A stretch of DNA of 64,000 nt from Ulvibacterium marinum (GTDB lineage: Bacteria > Bacteroidota > Bacteroidia > Flavobacteriales > Flavobacteriaceae), in NCBI RefSeq assembly GCF_003626755.1, contig NZ_RBCJ01000002.1:1240001-1304000 (forward strand), written 5' to 3'. A model generated the notes under the pieces. That model had not been told where the DNA came from and did not search any database. It saw nothing but the letters and a program-made list of their open reading frames with translations. This document shows, in pieces, positions 27,515 through 37,101 of the stretch (position 1 is the first letter of the stretch; each line of letters opens with the position of its first letter). The translations under genes and the position numbers were made by a program.

Positions 27515-28919
27515 GTTTTTAATTGCGGGCGCGATTTATCTGGGTATCTTGGTCTTTTTGGTAAGACGTACACGTGTTAAGGAAAAAACCACATCAAGCT
27601 ATCTACTAGGTGGTGGTAATATAGGGTTTGTTATTGGGCTTTTCACAACAGCGGCTACCTTATTCAGCGCTTTTACCGTAATAGGGATGCCGGACTTTTT
27701 CCGTACACATGGTATTGGGGCTTGGATTTTTTTGGCAGTTTCGGATACTATGATGGTCTATGCCTTAATCCGGGTAGGAGAAATGCTCAGAAGAAAAGCA
27801 AGAAAACTGGATTTTAAAGGAATGTCCGGTTTAATGGTCAATACCTATGGGGCAAAATTAGCAGGGTATGTAGCTTTTGGGGGAGCGGTGATTTTTTTGA
27901 TTCCCTATATAGCTGTACAAATTAGTGGTATTTCTATATTTCTTAACGCGGCCTTTCCAAATGCGATTCCTGTCTGGGCGTGGAGCCTGATTATTGTAGG
28001 TATTATGATATTATATAGTGAAACAGGTGGTCTTAGGGCAATTATGTATAACGACACCTTACAGGGAATTCTACTTTTTATAACCATATGGATCATTGGT
28101 TGGAACTGTGTAAGTCATTTTGGGAACATGACGTCCATGTTCGATAAGGTTGAATCCATCAGCAATGAATTACTCTCCGTTCCCGGTCCCAAAGGACTAT
28201 TTACCACTCAATTTTTGATTATTTCGGCCATTGCTATCATTTCATTACCTTTTACACAACCACAGATTTCTACTCGGGTTGTCATCATGAAAAGCAGTTC
28301 GGCTTTGCGTAAGATGGCCATTGGTCTGGGCATTGTAGCCATATTGATTATTCTTCCCACGCTGTTTATGGGAATGTATGGAGCGGTATTGTATCCAGAG
28401 GCATCCACCCAGGAATTTATAGGACATGTACTTTTATACGATCAAGCTGAAGGTATAGCAGCATTAGGATTGATAGGGCTGATTGCGGCGGCTATTTCAA
28501 CTTCTGATTCCCAAATATTCGCACTAGGTTCGGAGCTAAGGTCGTTACTTACCTTAGGGGATAAAAAAGCGATTTTAATAACCCGAGTCTTTATTTTCTT
28601 TTTTGGGATATTGGCCCTAATTTTTTCCATCCTCAGTACAGAACATTTGGTTTTGTTGGCACGCACCAGTTTTACGGGAACAGCCATGATGGGCCCTATG
28701 ATTCTGGTCGGTATACTGAGTTCACGAAAACCGTCGCTCCTAATGCCTATTGTAACCGTAATGGCTTTGATTACCTTCATTCTCGCCAAAATAGGAATTA
28801 TTCCATCCAAAATAGGAGTCTTGGAAGTTGAGTTGTTCCTATTTTCAATACTGGCAATTGCCTGTGTTTTAGAAGGTTTTCTTCTAGGTAAAGCCAAGGG
28901 TACTACTTCAAAGAATTGA
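27504..28919 (+). CDS. Sodium:solute symporter (SSS) family protein
   Basis: 471-aa inner-membrane carrier with about 13 hydrophobic segments. Early residues SSYLLGGGNIGFVIGLFTTAATLFSAFTVIGMPDF are the characteristic SSS N-terminal pattern (given here as a landmark at ~31-66), and AAAISTSDSQIFALGSEL near residue 325 is the SSS sodium-site region. Overall likeness is to PanF-type carriers of small carboxylates. In this operon it probably imports a sugar-acid or degradation product with Na+. It overlaps the small membrane protein gene by 11 bp. Confidence 0.85.
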   Translation: MLTKFLIAGAIYLGILVFLVRRTRVKEKTTSSYLLGGGNIGFVIGLFTTAATLFSAFTVIGMPDFFRTHGIGAWIFLAVSDTMMVYALIRVGEMLRRKARKLDFKGMSGLMVNTYGAKLAGYVAFGGAVIFLIPYIAVQISGISIFLNAAFPNAIPVWAWSLIIVGIMILYSETGGLRAIMYNDTLQGILLFITIWIIGWNCVSHFGNMTSMFDKVESISNELLSVPGPKGLFTTQFLIISAIAIISLPFTQPQISTRVVIMKSSSALRKMAIGLGIVAILIILPTLFMGMYGAVLYPEASTQEFIGHVLLYDQAEGIAALGLIGLIAAAISTSDSQIFALGSELRSLLTLGDKKAILITRVFIFFFGILALIFSILSTEHLVLLARTSFTGTAMMGPMILVGILSSRKPSLLMPIVTVMALITFILAKIGIIPSKIGVLEVELFLFSILAIACVLEGFLLGKAKGTTSKN

Positions 28920-29026
28920 AGGGCCGTGCAAATGCATCGACGAAAAAATAATTACATTTATGGGATGGACCTCCTATCGGAGAAGAATAAATAACCAATC
29001 GCACGGAATAATATAAAACCACGATT

Positions 29027-30115
29027 ATGAAAAATAGCCTATATGTTTTATTTGCAATGAGCATTTTTTTTGCCTGCAAGCCAAAGGCAGAAAGTCAATC
29101 TTCGAATAATGAACCAGTAATTACCCTGGACGAGGGAACTCTAAAAAAAATAGATGTCCATGCACATTTTAAACATGCCAGGGAATACCTACCCGCATTC
29201 TTTGAAAAATGGAACATGCAGGCTGTATTGGTCGATGTTTACCGAGAGGATGAGGTAGGTATCATTAGAAGTTGGGATAACTATTTGACCCATGTCCAAA
29301 CCTATCCTGAAATGTTTAGTCTATGTTCCGCAATTATCGGAGTGGGCATAGATGAGCCCGACTATGCACAAAAAACCATTGAGCAGTTAAGCAAGGAAAT
29401 CGATTCCGGAGCTAGAATGGTCAAGGTATGGAAGAATTTTGGCATGGTCACCAAGGATGCTTCAGGGAAATATATTCAAATTGACGATCCCCGTTTACAG
29501 CCAATCTGGGACTTTTTAAAATCGAAACGAATTCCGGTGATGGCCCATATCGGAGAGCCTGAACAGGCGTGGAGGGAGCTGGATCCCCAAAATCCACACT
29601 ACGGATATTATAAGGAGCACCCGGAATACCATGCCTACAACTTTCCAGAGATACCATCCTATGAAACGATAATAGCTGCGAGGGACAACTGGATAGAAAA
29701 AAATCCGGATATAAATATTTTGTGTGCACACTTGGGCAGTATGTCCCACAATGTGGATATGGTAGCGGAACGGCTTGATAAATTTCCAAATATGTACGTA
29801 GAGCCAGCCGCAAGGTTTGGAGATTTGGCGGGACAGGATAGCGATAAGGTAAAGGCTTTCTTTACGAAATATCAGGATAGGGTGTTTTTTGGTTCCGACT
29901 ATGGAAATAGCACACCACAAGACTCCTTGAGCACCACCCAACTTAAAGAAGAACAGCAATCACTTGATGCCAATTATTGGCTGTTATGGAACTACCTTAG
30001 TGGTACGGATTCGTTGGAGATAAGAGGTCAAAAGACCCGTGGCCTGGGCTTGCCCATTGACATTCTGAAAAAGGTATATTATCAGAATACAGTAAACTTT
30101 TTAAAGCTAAAATAG
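29027..30115 (+). CDS. Amidohydrolase family lipoprotein (Amidohydrolase_2-like)
   Basis: 362-aa metal-dependent TIM-barrel hydrolase. The signal ends SIFFAC (Cys 17). The barrel starts with IDVHAHF (two His metal ligands), has PVMAHIGEP (~171-179) and CAHLGS (~226-231) further on, and FGSDYGN (~288) supplies the usual Asp. This set matches Amidohydrolase_2, whose members include sugar lactonases (L-fuconolactonase, L-rhamnonolactonase type) and decarboxylases. Here it would act outside the inner membrane. Lactonase activity fits the dehydratase and mutarotase in the same block, but that is inference. Confidence 0.75.
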   Translation: MKNSLYVLFAMSIFFACKPKAESQSSNNEPVITLDEGTLKKIDVHAHFKHAREYLPAFFEKWNMQAVLVDVYREDEVGIIRSWDNYLTHVQTYPEMFSLCSAIIGVGIDEPDYAQKTIEQLSKEIDSGARMVKVWKNFGMVTKDASGKYIQIDDPRLQPIWDFLKSKRIPVMAHIGEPEQAWRELDPQNPHYGYYKEHPEYHAYNFPEIPSYETIIAARDNWIEKNPDINILCAHLGSMSHNVDMVAERLDKFPNMYVEPAARFGDLAGQDSDKVKAFFTKYQDRVFFGSDYGNSTPQDSLSTTQLKEEQQSLDANYWLLWNYLSGTDSLEIRGQKTRGLGLPIDILKKVYYQNTVNFLKLK

Positions 30116-30181
30116 AGTTTGGAGAGATAAATCGATATCAATTTAAAAATAACCGTTGCAATCAATTAAACGTAATAACCC

Positions 30182-30520
30182 ATGAAAAGACACTGCTTGG
30201 CCCTTGATCTAAAGAATGATGAAGCCCTAATCGCAAAATATGAAGAATACCATAGGGAGGTATGGCCAGAGGTACTGGACAGCCTGCAGGATTCCGGTAT
30301 TGTACATATGGAAATCTACCGAATTGGGAATCGTTTGTTTATGATTATTGAGGTGGAGGATTCCTTCTCCTTTGAGAAAAAGGCCCAAATGGATGCGGAC
30401 AATGAAAAAGTTCAGGATTGGGAGGTACTCATGTGGGATTACCAACAAGCGCTGCCTATGGCCAAACCCGGTGAAAAGTGGTTGCCCATGGAGAAGATTT
30501 TTGACTTTAAGGCCTCCTGA
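30182..30520 (+). CDS. L-rhamnose mutarotase family protein (RhaM/DUF718)
   Basis: 112-aa single-domain alpha/beta protein of the RhaM family, which interconverts the alpha and beta anomers of L-rhamnose; relatives act on L-fucose. Residues Y20 and H24 in YEEYHREVWPEV keep the Tyr-x3-His spacing of the catalytic pair in E. coli RhaM. It is the last gene of the 10227-30520 plus-strand block and ends 3 bp from the convergent cytochrome gene. It suggests that a deoxyhexose is among the sugars handled here. No rhaA, rhaB or rhaD is present, so an oxidative route is possible. Confidence 0.88.
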   Translation: MKRHCLALDLKNDEALIAKYEEYHREVWPEVLDSLQDSGIVHMEIYRIGNRLFMIIEVEDSFSFEKKAQMDADNEKVQDWEVLMWDYQQALPMAKPGEKWLPMEKIFDFKAS

Positions 30521-30523
30521 ATT

Positions 30524-33500
30524 TTATTCCATAGGGTATAATTCAAGAAGTTCTCCCGGACTATAAAATCCCTCCTTGCCCTTAATTCCTTCCCGTATTT
30601 TTTTGACCGTAGCGGGTAGAACTGGCAGGGCTTTGTTTCCGGGCATGTTTCTTACATAAGTCAATACCGAGGCGACTTCCTCATCATTGAGCATTTGGCC
30701 GAAAGGGGTCATGGGAACTTGGCCAGGGTACTTCTTACCTAAAACCTCAATTGGGCCCATAAGCCCTTTCAAAGTCAACATAATTAACCGTTCCTCGCTT
30801 CCGGTAACCCATTTTGAACCTATAAGCGGAGGAAATTGTGAGGCTTCGAGCCCCTTACCGTCGGGCTGATGACAAGTGGCACAATACCCGTCTCGTTCAT
30901 AAATTTCCTTACCCTTTTTGAACATGTCACGGTTTGTTCCAATGAGATTGGTTTCCACCGTTTCCTTTTTACGTCCCAGTCTTTCATCGTTTAGATGTGC
31001 GATAGCGGCGGCAAAAGGTTTTTCCATCCACTCGTCCAATTCCTTCTTGCCCGCTTCCTCAATGATGGGCAAGCCCACATCCTTTCCAAGCCAAGAGGCC
31101 GCCACAAGTGCTTCAAGCCTTACACGAGGGTTGTTGTCCTGTGCGGCTTTCATTAATAGTTCTGCCTGATCGCTTACCTGATGGCTTGTATACCTTAGTA
31201 CCCTTATGGCAGCCGTCCTAGCCCTAAAGTCCTCGGCACTCAATAACTTCTTCAACAATTCCTGATCAACCTCATTGGCACCCCAGGTAACCCACAGGGC
31301 TTCCAAAAGGAGTTGTTCATATTTTTGGGAATTTTCATCCAGGGCATCGACCCATGGTTTCAATTTTTTTAGCACTTCCGAAGTTTCCCTAGCACGTAAT
31401 TCCCTTTTTGTCCGATATCTTGTCCTATATTCGGGAAGCTTTAAGTTATCCAGTAATTCCTCAATAGTCGCATCCACTATTTTAGCTGGTTCTACCAGCG
31501 GTCGTGATGGGTAGGTAATCCGATATACCCGTCCGTGAGCATGATCCCGCAAGGGATCCCGTGCATTATGTTGCATATGGCCTATTAGAACATTATGCCA
31601 ATCGATAAAATACAGGGAGCCGTCCGGGGCAAACTCCAAATCTACGGGGCGAAAATTCTTATCGTCGGCATAAACCAGATCTTGCCGATGTTTGGTTATA
31701 TAACCGGATGAATTGGGATCATCTACGACCCTATGTTGTTTTGTACCTAAAAAACCAATGGTATTGTTTATGAGAAGGTCGCCCTGCACATTATCGGGAA
31801 AGTGCCTACTGGACACGAATTCTATTCCCGAAGTTGGCCGAACTAGGTGTTTTTTTTCAATAAAGTTTTCGGGTATGGGAGAACTTACCCCATAGCGGGG
31901 AACAATGGTTCCAGGCATCATCCAAGTAGCGGAAGGTCCAGAAGTATGAATAAAGAAATTTTGGCCCCAATCATCAAACGCAATACCCCATGGATTTGGA
32001 ATGGCCAATTGGGCCGTTCGCTCCAGATGATGCCGCTGTGGGCTGTATCTATAAAATCCACCATTGGTTCCCCTTACGGGCCCGTAGGCCGTTTCCACAT
32101 TGGTATGTAGAAAGGTGCCTTCACCCATATAAATGGCTCCAGAGGGATCTGTTGTAAAGGCGCTAATGGCATGATGGGTATCATGGTCATCAAAACCGCT
32201 CAGTATGATTTCCTTTTCATCGGCCTTATCATCCCCATCGGTGTCCTTTAAGAGTATCAGATCGTTGCCTTGGGATACATAGACCCCTTCCGGGGCAAAC
32301 TCGAATCCGATAGTCAAATGTAGTCCATCCGCAAAGATGGTCTCCTTATCGGCCTTGTAATCTCCATCGGTGTCCTCCAGAATAATGATTTTGTCATTGG
32401 GCTTACTATCCCCCGCTTTGTAATGGGGATAACTTGGCATTACCCCTACCCAAAGTCTGCCTTGATTGTCAAATGACATTTGCACGGGATTCGCCAAATT
32501 GTTGAATTCTTTTTCGGAAGCAAAAAGCTCTATTTTATACCCTGGTGCAACCTTGATCTTATCCAAAGCATCTTGACCGTACAAATATTCGGGATTTCCG
32601 TTTTTTTCACTGGCCTTATAGTTAGTCTTTACCGGAGGAAGCACCTTGGTATGGGCATCGCTTTTGGCCAAATCCATTTTTTTGCCTTGTGAGGCCATCC
32701 AAATGGCAGTGTCGCGAATGGCAGTCATTTGCCTAATCTTTTCTATTTCAAAAGGATAGTTGTCCGGGCCAAAGGGATCATATCTTCTTCCATATACATG
32801 CACGCCGTTGGGAATCTTGAAATCATTGAGCCAAAACCAGTTTTTTTCCTTTACTGCCTCATGGACCAAGGTTCTGTTTTTTTCTACCTTACTCGTAGTT
32901 TTACCAAAAACCTGATCTGCCAGGAAGCGGGAAAATTTTTGATAGCCCTTATCATTTAACTGAAATCCATCTGAGGTCAAATTGTCGGAAGTAGAATCAA
33001 ACCAATTTTTGGACGCATCAAACGCATTTACAAATAGTATACCCTCTTCCGCTGCAACTTCTCCCATGGCCTTGGTATATAGTTCCAAGTTCTTGTTTTC
33101 TTTTTCTCCATTGGGCAAATCCATTTTTTCGGAAAGATCTTCATAAGCAATCGGTGATATCAAGGCCAGTTGTGGAGGATGGCTACCATTATAGTTCTGA
33201 CTTAAGGTATGTTTGATAAAGGCCCGTAATTCCTCACGATAGTTTTCCAACCCTTCGGCTCCCTCAAAGGACTCCGTATATCCAAAAAATGCAATGATAA
33301 TATCGGCTTCCAGACTGGTAATCCATTCATCCGGAGTGGGGAAATGCCCTACCCCTCCTTTTTGATGCCCTCCATCGTCCTCCTCAAAATGTATTTTACT
33401 ACCAGAATCATGTTCAAACCTGTCCGCTCCAGGAAAGGCCCAAGGAGAAGGCCGTGCCGCATGTGGCCTAAAAGCCGGAGTGTTGGCCCCGTCTCCCATA

Positions 33501-33721
33501 TTTCGTATAAAAAGGGAATCTTCCGGATATCGCAATTGCACTTCGGTCTCAAAGTGACCAAAATTCATCATTCGCCATGCCAGGTTATTGCCTATCAAAA
33601 CGATGTGGGAATCCTTTTTTAATTCCAAAGTCGGACCTTCTTTTCTACTACAACCGACTACCACTAGGGTAAGGCAAAACAATAGTATTTTTCCTTTGCT
33701 CCAATCTATCCTTCTTCTCAT
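30524..33721 (-). CDS. Fusion: degenerate SGNH-like + PVC-type propeller + HEAT + cytochrome c, lipoprotein
   Basis: 1065-aa exported protein with signal ending LVVVGC (Cys 24). Residues ~38-275 look like an SGNH/GDSL hydrolase fold, but block I reads IGNN instead of GDS, and the C-terminal DGxH motif reads DGFQ (D251, Q254), so catalytic Ser and His appear lost. Residues ~390-720 are the PVC-type propeller (FDNQGRLWVGVMPSY, APDGSLYFIDWHN), ~740-900 HEAT-like repeats, and ~930-1030 a cytochrome c domain with CATCH (C947, C950, H951). Convergent with the plus-strand block. Likely a periplasmic redox protein acting on sugars, with the SGNH-like part serving as a binding module; this is inference. 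Confidence 0.8.
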   Translation of the reverse strand: MRRRIDWSKGKILLFCLTLVVVGCSRKEGPTLELKKDSHIVLIGNNLAWRMMNFGHFETEVQLRYPEDSLFIRNMGDGANTPAFRPHAARPSPWAFPGADRFEHDSGSKIHFEEDDGGHQKGGVGHFPTPDEWITSLEADIIIAFFGYTESFEGAEGLENYREELRAFIKHTLSQNYNGSHPPQLALISPIAYEDLSEKMDLPNGEKENKNLELYTKAMGEVAAEEGILFVNAFDASKNWFDSTSDNLTSDGFQLNDKGYQKFSRFLADQVFGKTTSKVEKNRTLVHEAVKEKNWFWLNDFKIPNGVHVYGRRYDPFGPDNYPFEIEKIRQMTAIRDTAIWMASQGKKMDLAKSDAHTKVLPPVKTNYKASEKNGNPEYLYGQDALDKIKVAPGYKIELFASEKEFNNLANPVQMSFDNQGRLWVGVMPSYPHYKAGDSKPNDKIIILEDTDGDYKADKETIFADGLHLTIGFEFAPEGVYVSQGNDLILLKDTDGDDKADEKEIILSGFDDHDTHHAISAFTTDPSGAIYMGEGTFLHTNVETAYGPVRGTNGGFYRYSPQRHHLERTAQLAIPNPWGIAFDDWGQNFFIHTSGPSATWMMPGTIVPRYGVSSPIPENFIEKKHLVRPTSGIEFVSSRHFPDNVQGDLLINNTIGFLGTKQHRVVDDPNSSGYITKHRQDLVYADDKNFRPVDLEFAPDGSLYFIDWHNVLIGHMQHNARDPLRDHAHGRVYRITYPSRPLVEPAKIVDATIEELLDNLKLPEYRTRYRTKRELRARETSEVLKKLKPWVDALDENSQKYEQLLLEALWVTWGANEVDQELLKKLLSAEDFRARTAAIRVLRYTSHQVSDQAELLMKAAQDNNPRVRLEALVAASWLGKDVGLPIIEEAGKKELDEWMEKPFAAAIAHLNDERLGRKKETVETNLIGTNRDMFKKGKEIYERDGYCATCHQPDGKGLEASQFPPLIGSKWVTGSEERLIMLTLKGLMGPIEVLGKKYPGQVPMTPFGQMLNDEEVASVLTYVRNMPGNKALPVLPATVKKIREGIKGKEGFYSPGELLELYPME

Positions 33722-33748
33722 CTAAACGTTACTTTGGTTGATTATTTC

Positions 33749-34720
33749 TTATTTGAAAGTTATATGTAATCCTTCTTCTACCGACTTTTCACAAGCTTCT
33801 ATTATTTGCTGACAGGTAATGGCATCTTCCAAACTGGAAAGTGGCTCCGCATCCTCCCGTAAAACCTTATTGATGAAATGCGTAGTGGTATTCTTTATGG
33901 ATTCCGGATAGCTGTAATAGGTCTGGGAGTGGGCACCATTCCGGTCATTGATTACCCAATCGCGATAGCTATAGCGTGTACTGCCCTTGGTACCGATGAC
34001 CTTGATGATACAGGTCCAGGGGTCGCCAGCATGGTCATCATTCGCAAAACTGGCACATAAATGGCTTAGGGTTCCGTTTTGCATTTGAATATTGGCCATA
34101 GCTACATTTTCCTGTGGTGCCAGAGTATCATCAACCGTATGTTTTAAACACGATATGGTCTTTGGCTTTCCTGCCAAATATAGCATGGTATAGCTATGGT
34201 GGGTCAAAATCTGACGAATTACGCCAGGATATCTGGCCCTAATCTCATCCGCGTGATGAATATTATACATCATGTAAAACTGGGTAACATCTCCCAGCTT
34301 ACCGCTCTGGATCATATCCTTTGCCCGGCGAATTCCCGTTTCATAAATATAGTTATGGACGGGCATACATTTTACGCCAGCTTCGGCTATGGCCTTACCC
34401 ATTCTTTCCAATTCTTCAATTGTGGAAGCCGCAGGTTTCTCCACCAAAACATGCTTCCCCGCTTTTGCGGCCCTAATAGTGTACTCGCAATGGGTCTCCA
34501 TATTGGTCAATATGAATACCGCGTCAATATTCGGGTCATTCATCAAATCATCTACAGAAGCATAGGTCTTGCAACCATATTGCGCTGCCTTCACCTTACC
34601 TTTTTCGGGAGTACGATTCCAAAGTCCGATTAATTCCGAGCCTTCCAGACCATTGATGGCCTCCGCATGCAAATCGGCCACATCACCCGCACCGAGTAAA
34701 CCTATTCGTATTGTGTTCAT
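33749..34720 (-). CDS. Gfo/Idh/MocA family oxidoreductase, cytosolic
   Basis: 323 aa, no signal peptide. The Rossmann motif IGLLGAGDVADLH starts at residue ~6 and the EKP motif (VLVEKPAAST) is near 94. Shorter than the exported relatives at 4754 and 8315 and closer to soluble sugar dehydrogenases. Its ATG overlaps the stop of the upstream epimerase-like gene by 4 bp, so the two are coupled. Probably oxidises or reduces a ring hydroxyl of a sugar with NAD(P); substrate unknown. Confidence 0.85.
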   Translation of the reverse strand: MNTIRIGLLGAGDVADLHAEAINGLEGSELIGLWNRTPEKGKVKAAQYGCKTYASVDDLMNDPNIDAVFILTNMETHCEYTIRAAKAGKHVLVEKPAASTIEELERMGKAIAEAGVKCMPVHNYIYETGIRRAKDMIQSGKLGDVTQFYMMYNIHHADEIRARYPGVIRQILTHHSYTMLYLAGKPKTISCLKHTVDDTLAPQENVAMANIQMQNGTLSHLCASFANDDHAGDPWTCIIKVIGTKGSTRYSYRDWVINDRNGAHSQTYYSYPESIKNTTTHFINKVLREDAEPLSSLEDAITCQQIIEACEKSVEEGLHITFK

Positions 34721-35733
34721 GTGTTTATCGAAAAATCTAAAATATCCTTCTCCGCCATTTTCTTGAACTCTTGTAAGGACGTCCGCACCCCTTCGGCAAT
34801 GGCAGTACGCGGTAAATTTTTGAAAGTACCATCAATTTTAGTGTGGTCCAAATCACAGATAAAAAGATTGGGAGGAGCATTATCTATTATGGAAAGTTTT
34901 ACAAACGCTCCCATTCCCAAGGCATTGGCCTGTTCTTCAACAATTTGTAAAAACGATGGTATGGGTATAGTTTCTCCCTTAATATTAAAAGCTCCAAAAC
35001 CGGAATACGATTGTAACGTACAAGCAGCAAAGTGAGCCCCTACGTCTTCCACAAAATGATAATTCTCGCGTCCCTGATATGGCATCACAAAGGGCATCAG
35101 CCTCCCTGAGACCGACCCCATGGCTATAGCCTTCATGGCATTGGTAGGTGCTGAGGTCTTGCCTTTGTCCCTACCCTTACCATAGGTGGTATTGATACGT
35201 AAACAAACCGTTGGCACCTTTGTATTGTCATAAAATAAACGGGCCAAATGCTCTCCTGCCAATTTCCAAATTCCATAATGATTAGGTGGTGCCAGAGGTA
35301 CATCCTCGGCAATGGTCTCCTGAGGGTACATGGATCGCATCCCATATACTGCTCCAGAACTTGCGAATACGAACCTTTTTAAATCCGGAAGTTTCTCGGC
35401 GGCGTCAAAAAGGGCCACTGTACCTCCTGTATTGATTTCCATGCCACGGATGTGATATTTTGAACAATCCGGACTTTGGTATGCACCCAAATGAATAATA
35501 TGGGTCGGGTTAACTTTTTGGAGCACTTCTTCAATGGCTCGGTAATCAGAAACGTCCAGGGTGACAAACTCCAAACGGGAATCCAAATCTTCGCCTAACC
35601 ATAATTTCAAGGGATCGGTATTGTTGGATCGTGTAGCGACGATAATTCTATCGACTTCGGACGACTGCAATAACTTGTAAATGGTTACCGAGCCTATACA
35701 ACCCGTGCCTCCTGTAATAAATATTGTATGCAT
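34717..35733 (-). CDS. NAD-dependent epimerase/dehydratase-like (extended SDR)
   Basis: 338-aa extended SDR. Nucleotide loop GGTGCIG (8-14), catalytic Y153-x3-K157 (HYGIWK) and a Ser pair near 125 are present. The family acts on nucleotide sugars, but relatives in sugar-catabolic clusters also oxidise free sugars (for example uronate dehydrogenase-like members). Coupled to the Gfo/Idh gene downstream. A 186-bp AT-rich gap with no recognisable feature separates it from the Zn-alcohol dehydrogenase upstream. Confidence 0.78.
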   Translation of the reverse strand: MHTIFITGGTGCIGSVTIYKLLQSSEVDRIIVATRSNNTDPLKLWLGEDLDSRLEFVTLDVSDYRAIEEVLQKVNPTHIIHLGAYQSPDCSKYHIRGMEINTGGTVALFDAAEKLPDLKRFVFASSGAVYGMRSMYPQETIAEDVPLAPPNHYGIWKLAGEHLARLFYDNTKVPTVCLRINTTYGKGRDKGKTSAPTNAMKAIAMGSVSGRLMPFVMPYQGRENYHFVEDVGAHFAACTLQSYSGFGAFNIKGETIPIPSFLQIVEEQANALGMGAFVKLSIIDNAPPNLFICDLDHTKIDGTFKNLPRTAIAEGVRTSLQEFKKMAEKDILDFSINT

Positions 35734-35919
35734 GTATGTTGAATGCTAGATTATTGATATTTGATGTTGGACAATAGACTGGTCTTCCATTGGAATTATT
35801 AGGTTTAATAATTTATGGGTAAGACAAAATAAAATGGAATGATTCCTCAATCCGCCATAATTGTCTTGAATCCCATATCACTTCTCTCCCCTCTCATATC
35901 TCTTGTCTCTTTAAAAAAA

Positions 35920-37032
35920 TCAGTTCATTTTTATTACGGCCTTTACATTGTTTGCCTTGATCGAATCCTCAAAAGCCTGCGTAATATTCTCAAAATCATA
36001 AAAATTGGTATAGTGTTCCGATGGAAATACTCCGGTTACCATCAATTTTTGGGCAACCATATAATCATCCCTACAGGATCCCATAGACCCCCTCATATTC
36101 AAAGACGTACGGGTAAGATGTGTAGCGTTTATTTCAACTTCCTTGGGATAGGTGGCAATAACACAGACATCCCCTTCCGGTCGCACAACGTCTATGGCTT
36201 CGGTCAATACTTGGGGGACTCCAGAGCATTCAATAAGTAGATCTACCTTCCCATTGGTTCCAAAAGGGATGCCCTTATCATCCACAATACCTTTGGACAA
36301 TTGGGTGTTCAACGTATGGTCCGGGGAGACTTCTATGGTAATAAAACCTCGTTCCTTTGCTTTTTTAAGGCGAATATCCCGATCATGGGCTATTCCGGTA
36401 ACAGCAACCCTAGCCCCTGCCGCCCTTGCCAATTCGGCGGACATAAGACCGATAATCCCACATCCTGTGACCACCACATCCTGCCCTGGTTTTATGTTAC
36501 ATTTATTATGCAGGGCGTTTACGATAATGGATAATGGTTCTACCAAGGCACCCTGCTCGGGCGTAAGACCATCAATCAAATGAACGACCCGGTCGGACTC
36601 CAGCACCACCTGTTGACCAAAGCCTCCATTTCTATGAAAGCCGATGATTTGTTTATTGGGGCATAGATTCCATTTTGCCACGCTGCAGGCCGGGCAATCT
36701 TCGTCTTGGCAACCTAGCATGGCCAAGGGTGTAAAAACATCACCCACTTTTACATCACCGTGATCTCCAGGTCCCAATTCCAATACCTCGGCACTGAACT
36801 CATGGCCTATTACCCTTGGACGTTCTACCCAATCAAAATTGGGTTTCCCTAAACTTGCACTATTATCCGAGCCACAGATTCCGGTATAGAGTGTCTTGGC
36901 CAAAATTTCACCCTCCTTTAATCCAGGAAGGTCCATATCCACTACGGAAGTATTGCTTGTTACCGAAACTCCGGAGTTAGGATATATTTTTTCCCTTCCA
37001 TGAAGGCAAAAACCTTTTATTGCGTTGGTCAT
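35920..37032 (-). CDS. Zinc-dependent alcohol/polyol dehydrogenase (MDR family)
   Basis: 370 aa. Catalytic zinc residues are C53 (TGICGSD), H77 and E78 (GHEFSAE). The structural zinc lobe uses C108, C113, C116 and C124, with the first spacing x4 instead of the usual x2. The Rossmann segment VVTGCGIIGLMSAELA is at ~186-201. Resembles threonine 3-dehydrogenase, sorbitol dehydrogenase and other polyol dehydrogenases. It sits in a run with two Gfo/Idh proteins, an epimerase and a TIM-barrel isomerase, so a sugar or polyol substrate is likely. Confidence 0.85.
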   Translation of the reverse strand: MTNAIKGFCLHGREKIYPNSGVSVTSNTSVVDMDLPGLKEGEILAKTLYTGICGSDNSASLGKPNFDWVERPRVIGHEFSAEVLELGPGDHGDVKVGDVFTPLAMLGCQDEDCPACSVAKWNLCPNKQIIGFHRNGGFGQQVVLESDRVVHLIDGLTPEQGALVEPLSIIVNALHNKCNIKPGQDVVVTGCGIIGLMSAELARAAGARVAVTGIAHDRDIRLKKAKERGFITIEVSPDHTLNTQLSKGIVDDKGIPFGTNGKVDLLIECSGVPQVLTEAIDVVRPEGDVCVIATYPKEVEINATHLTRTSLNMRGSMGSCRDDYMVAQKLMVTGVFPSEHYTNFYDFENITQAFEDSIKANNVKAVIKMN

Positions 37033-37101
37033 TCTTAACGAGTTCTTTATTGGATTTTTAAAATAGGATATAACTGGGGTTTGGAGATATTTCCGATACC
37101 A

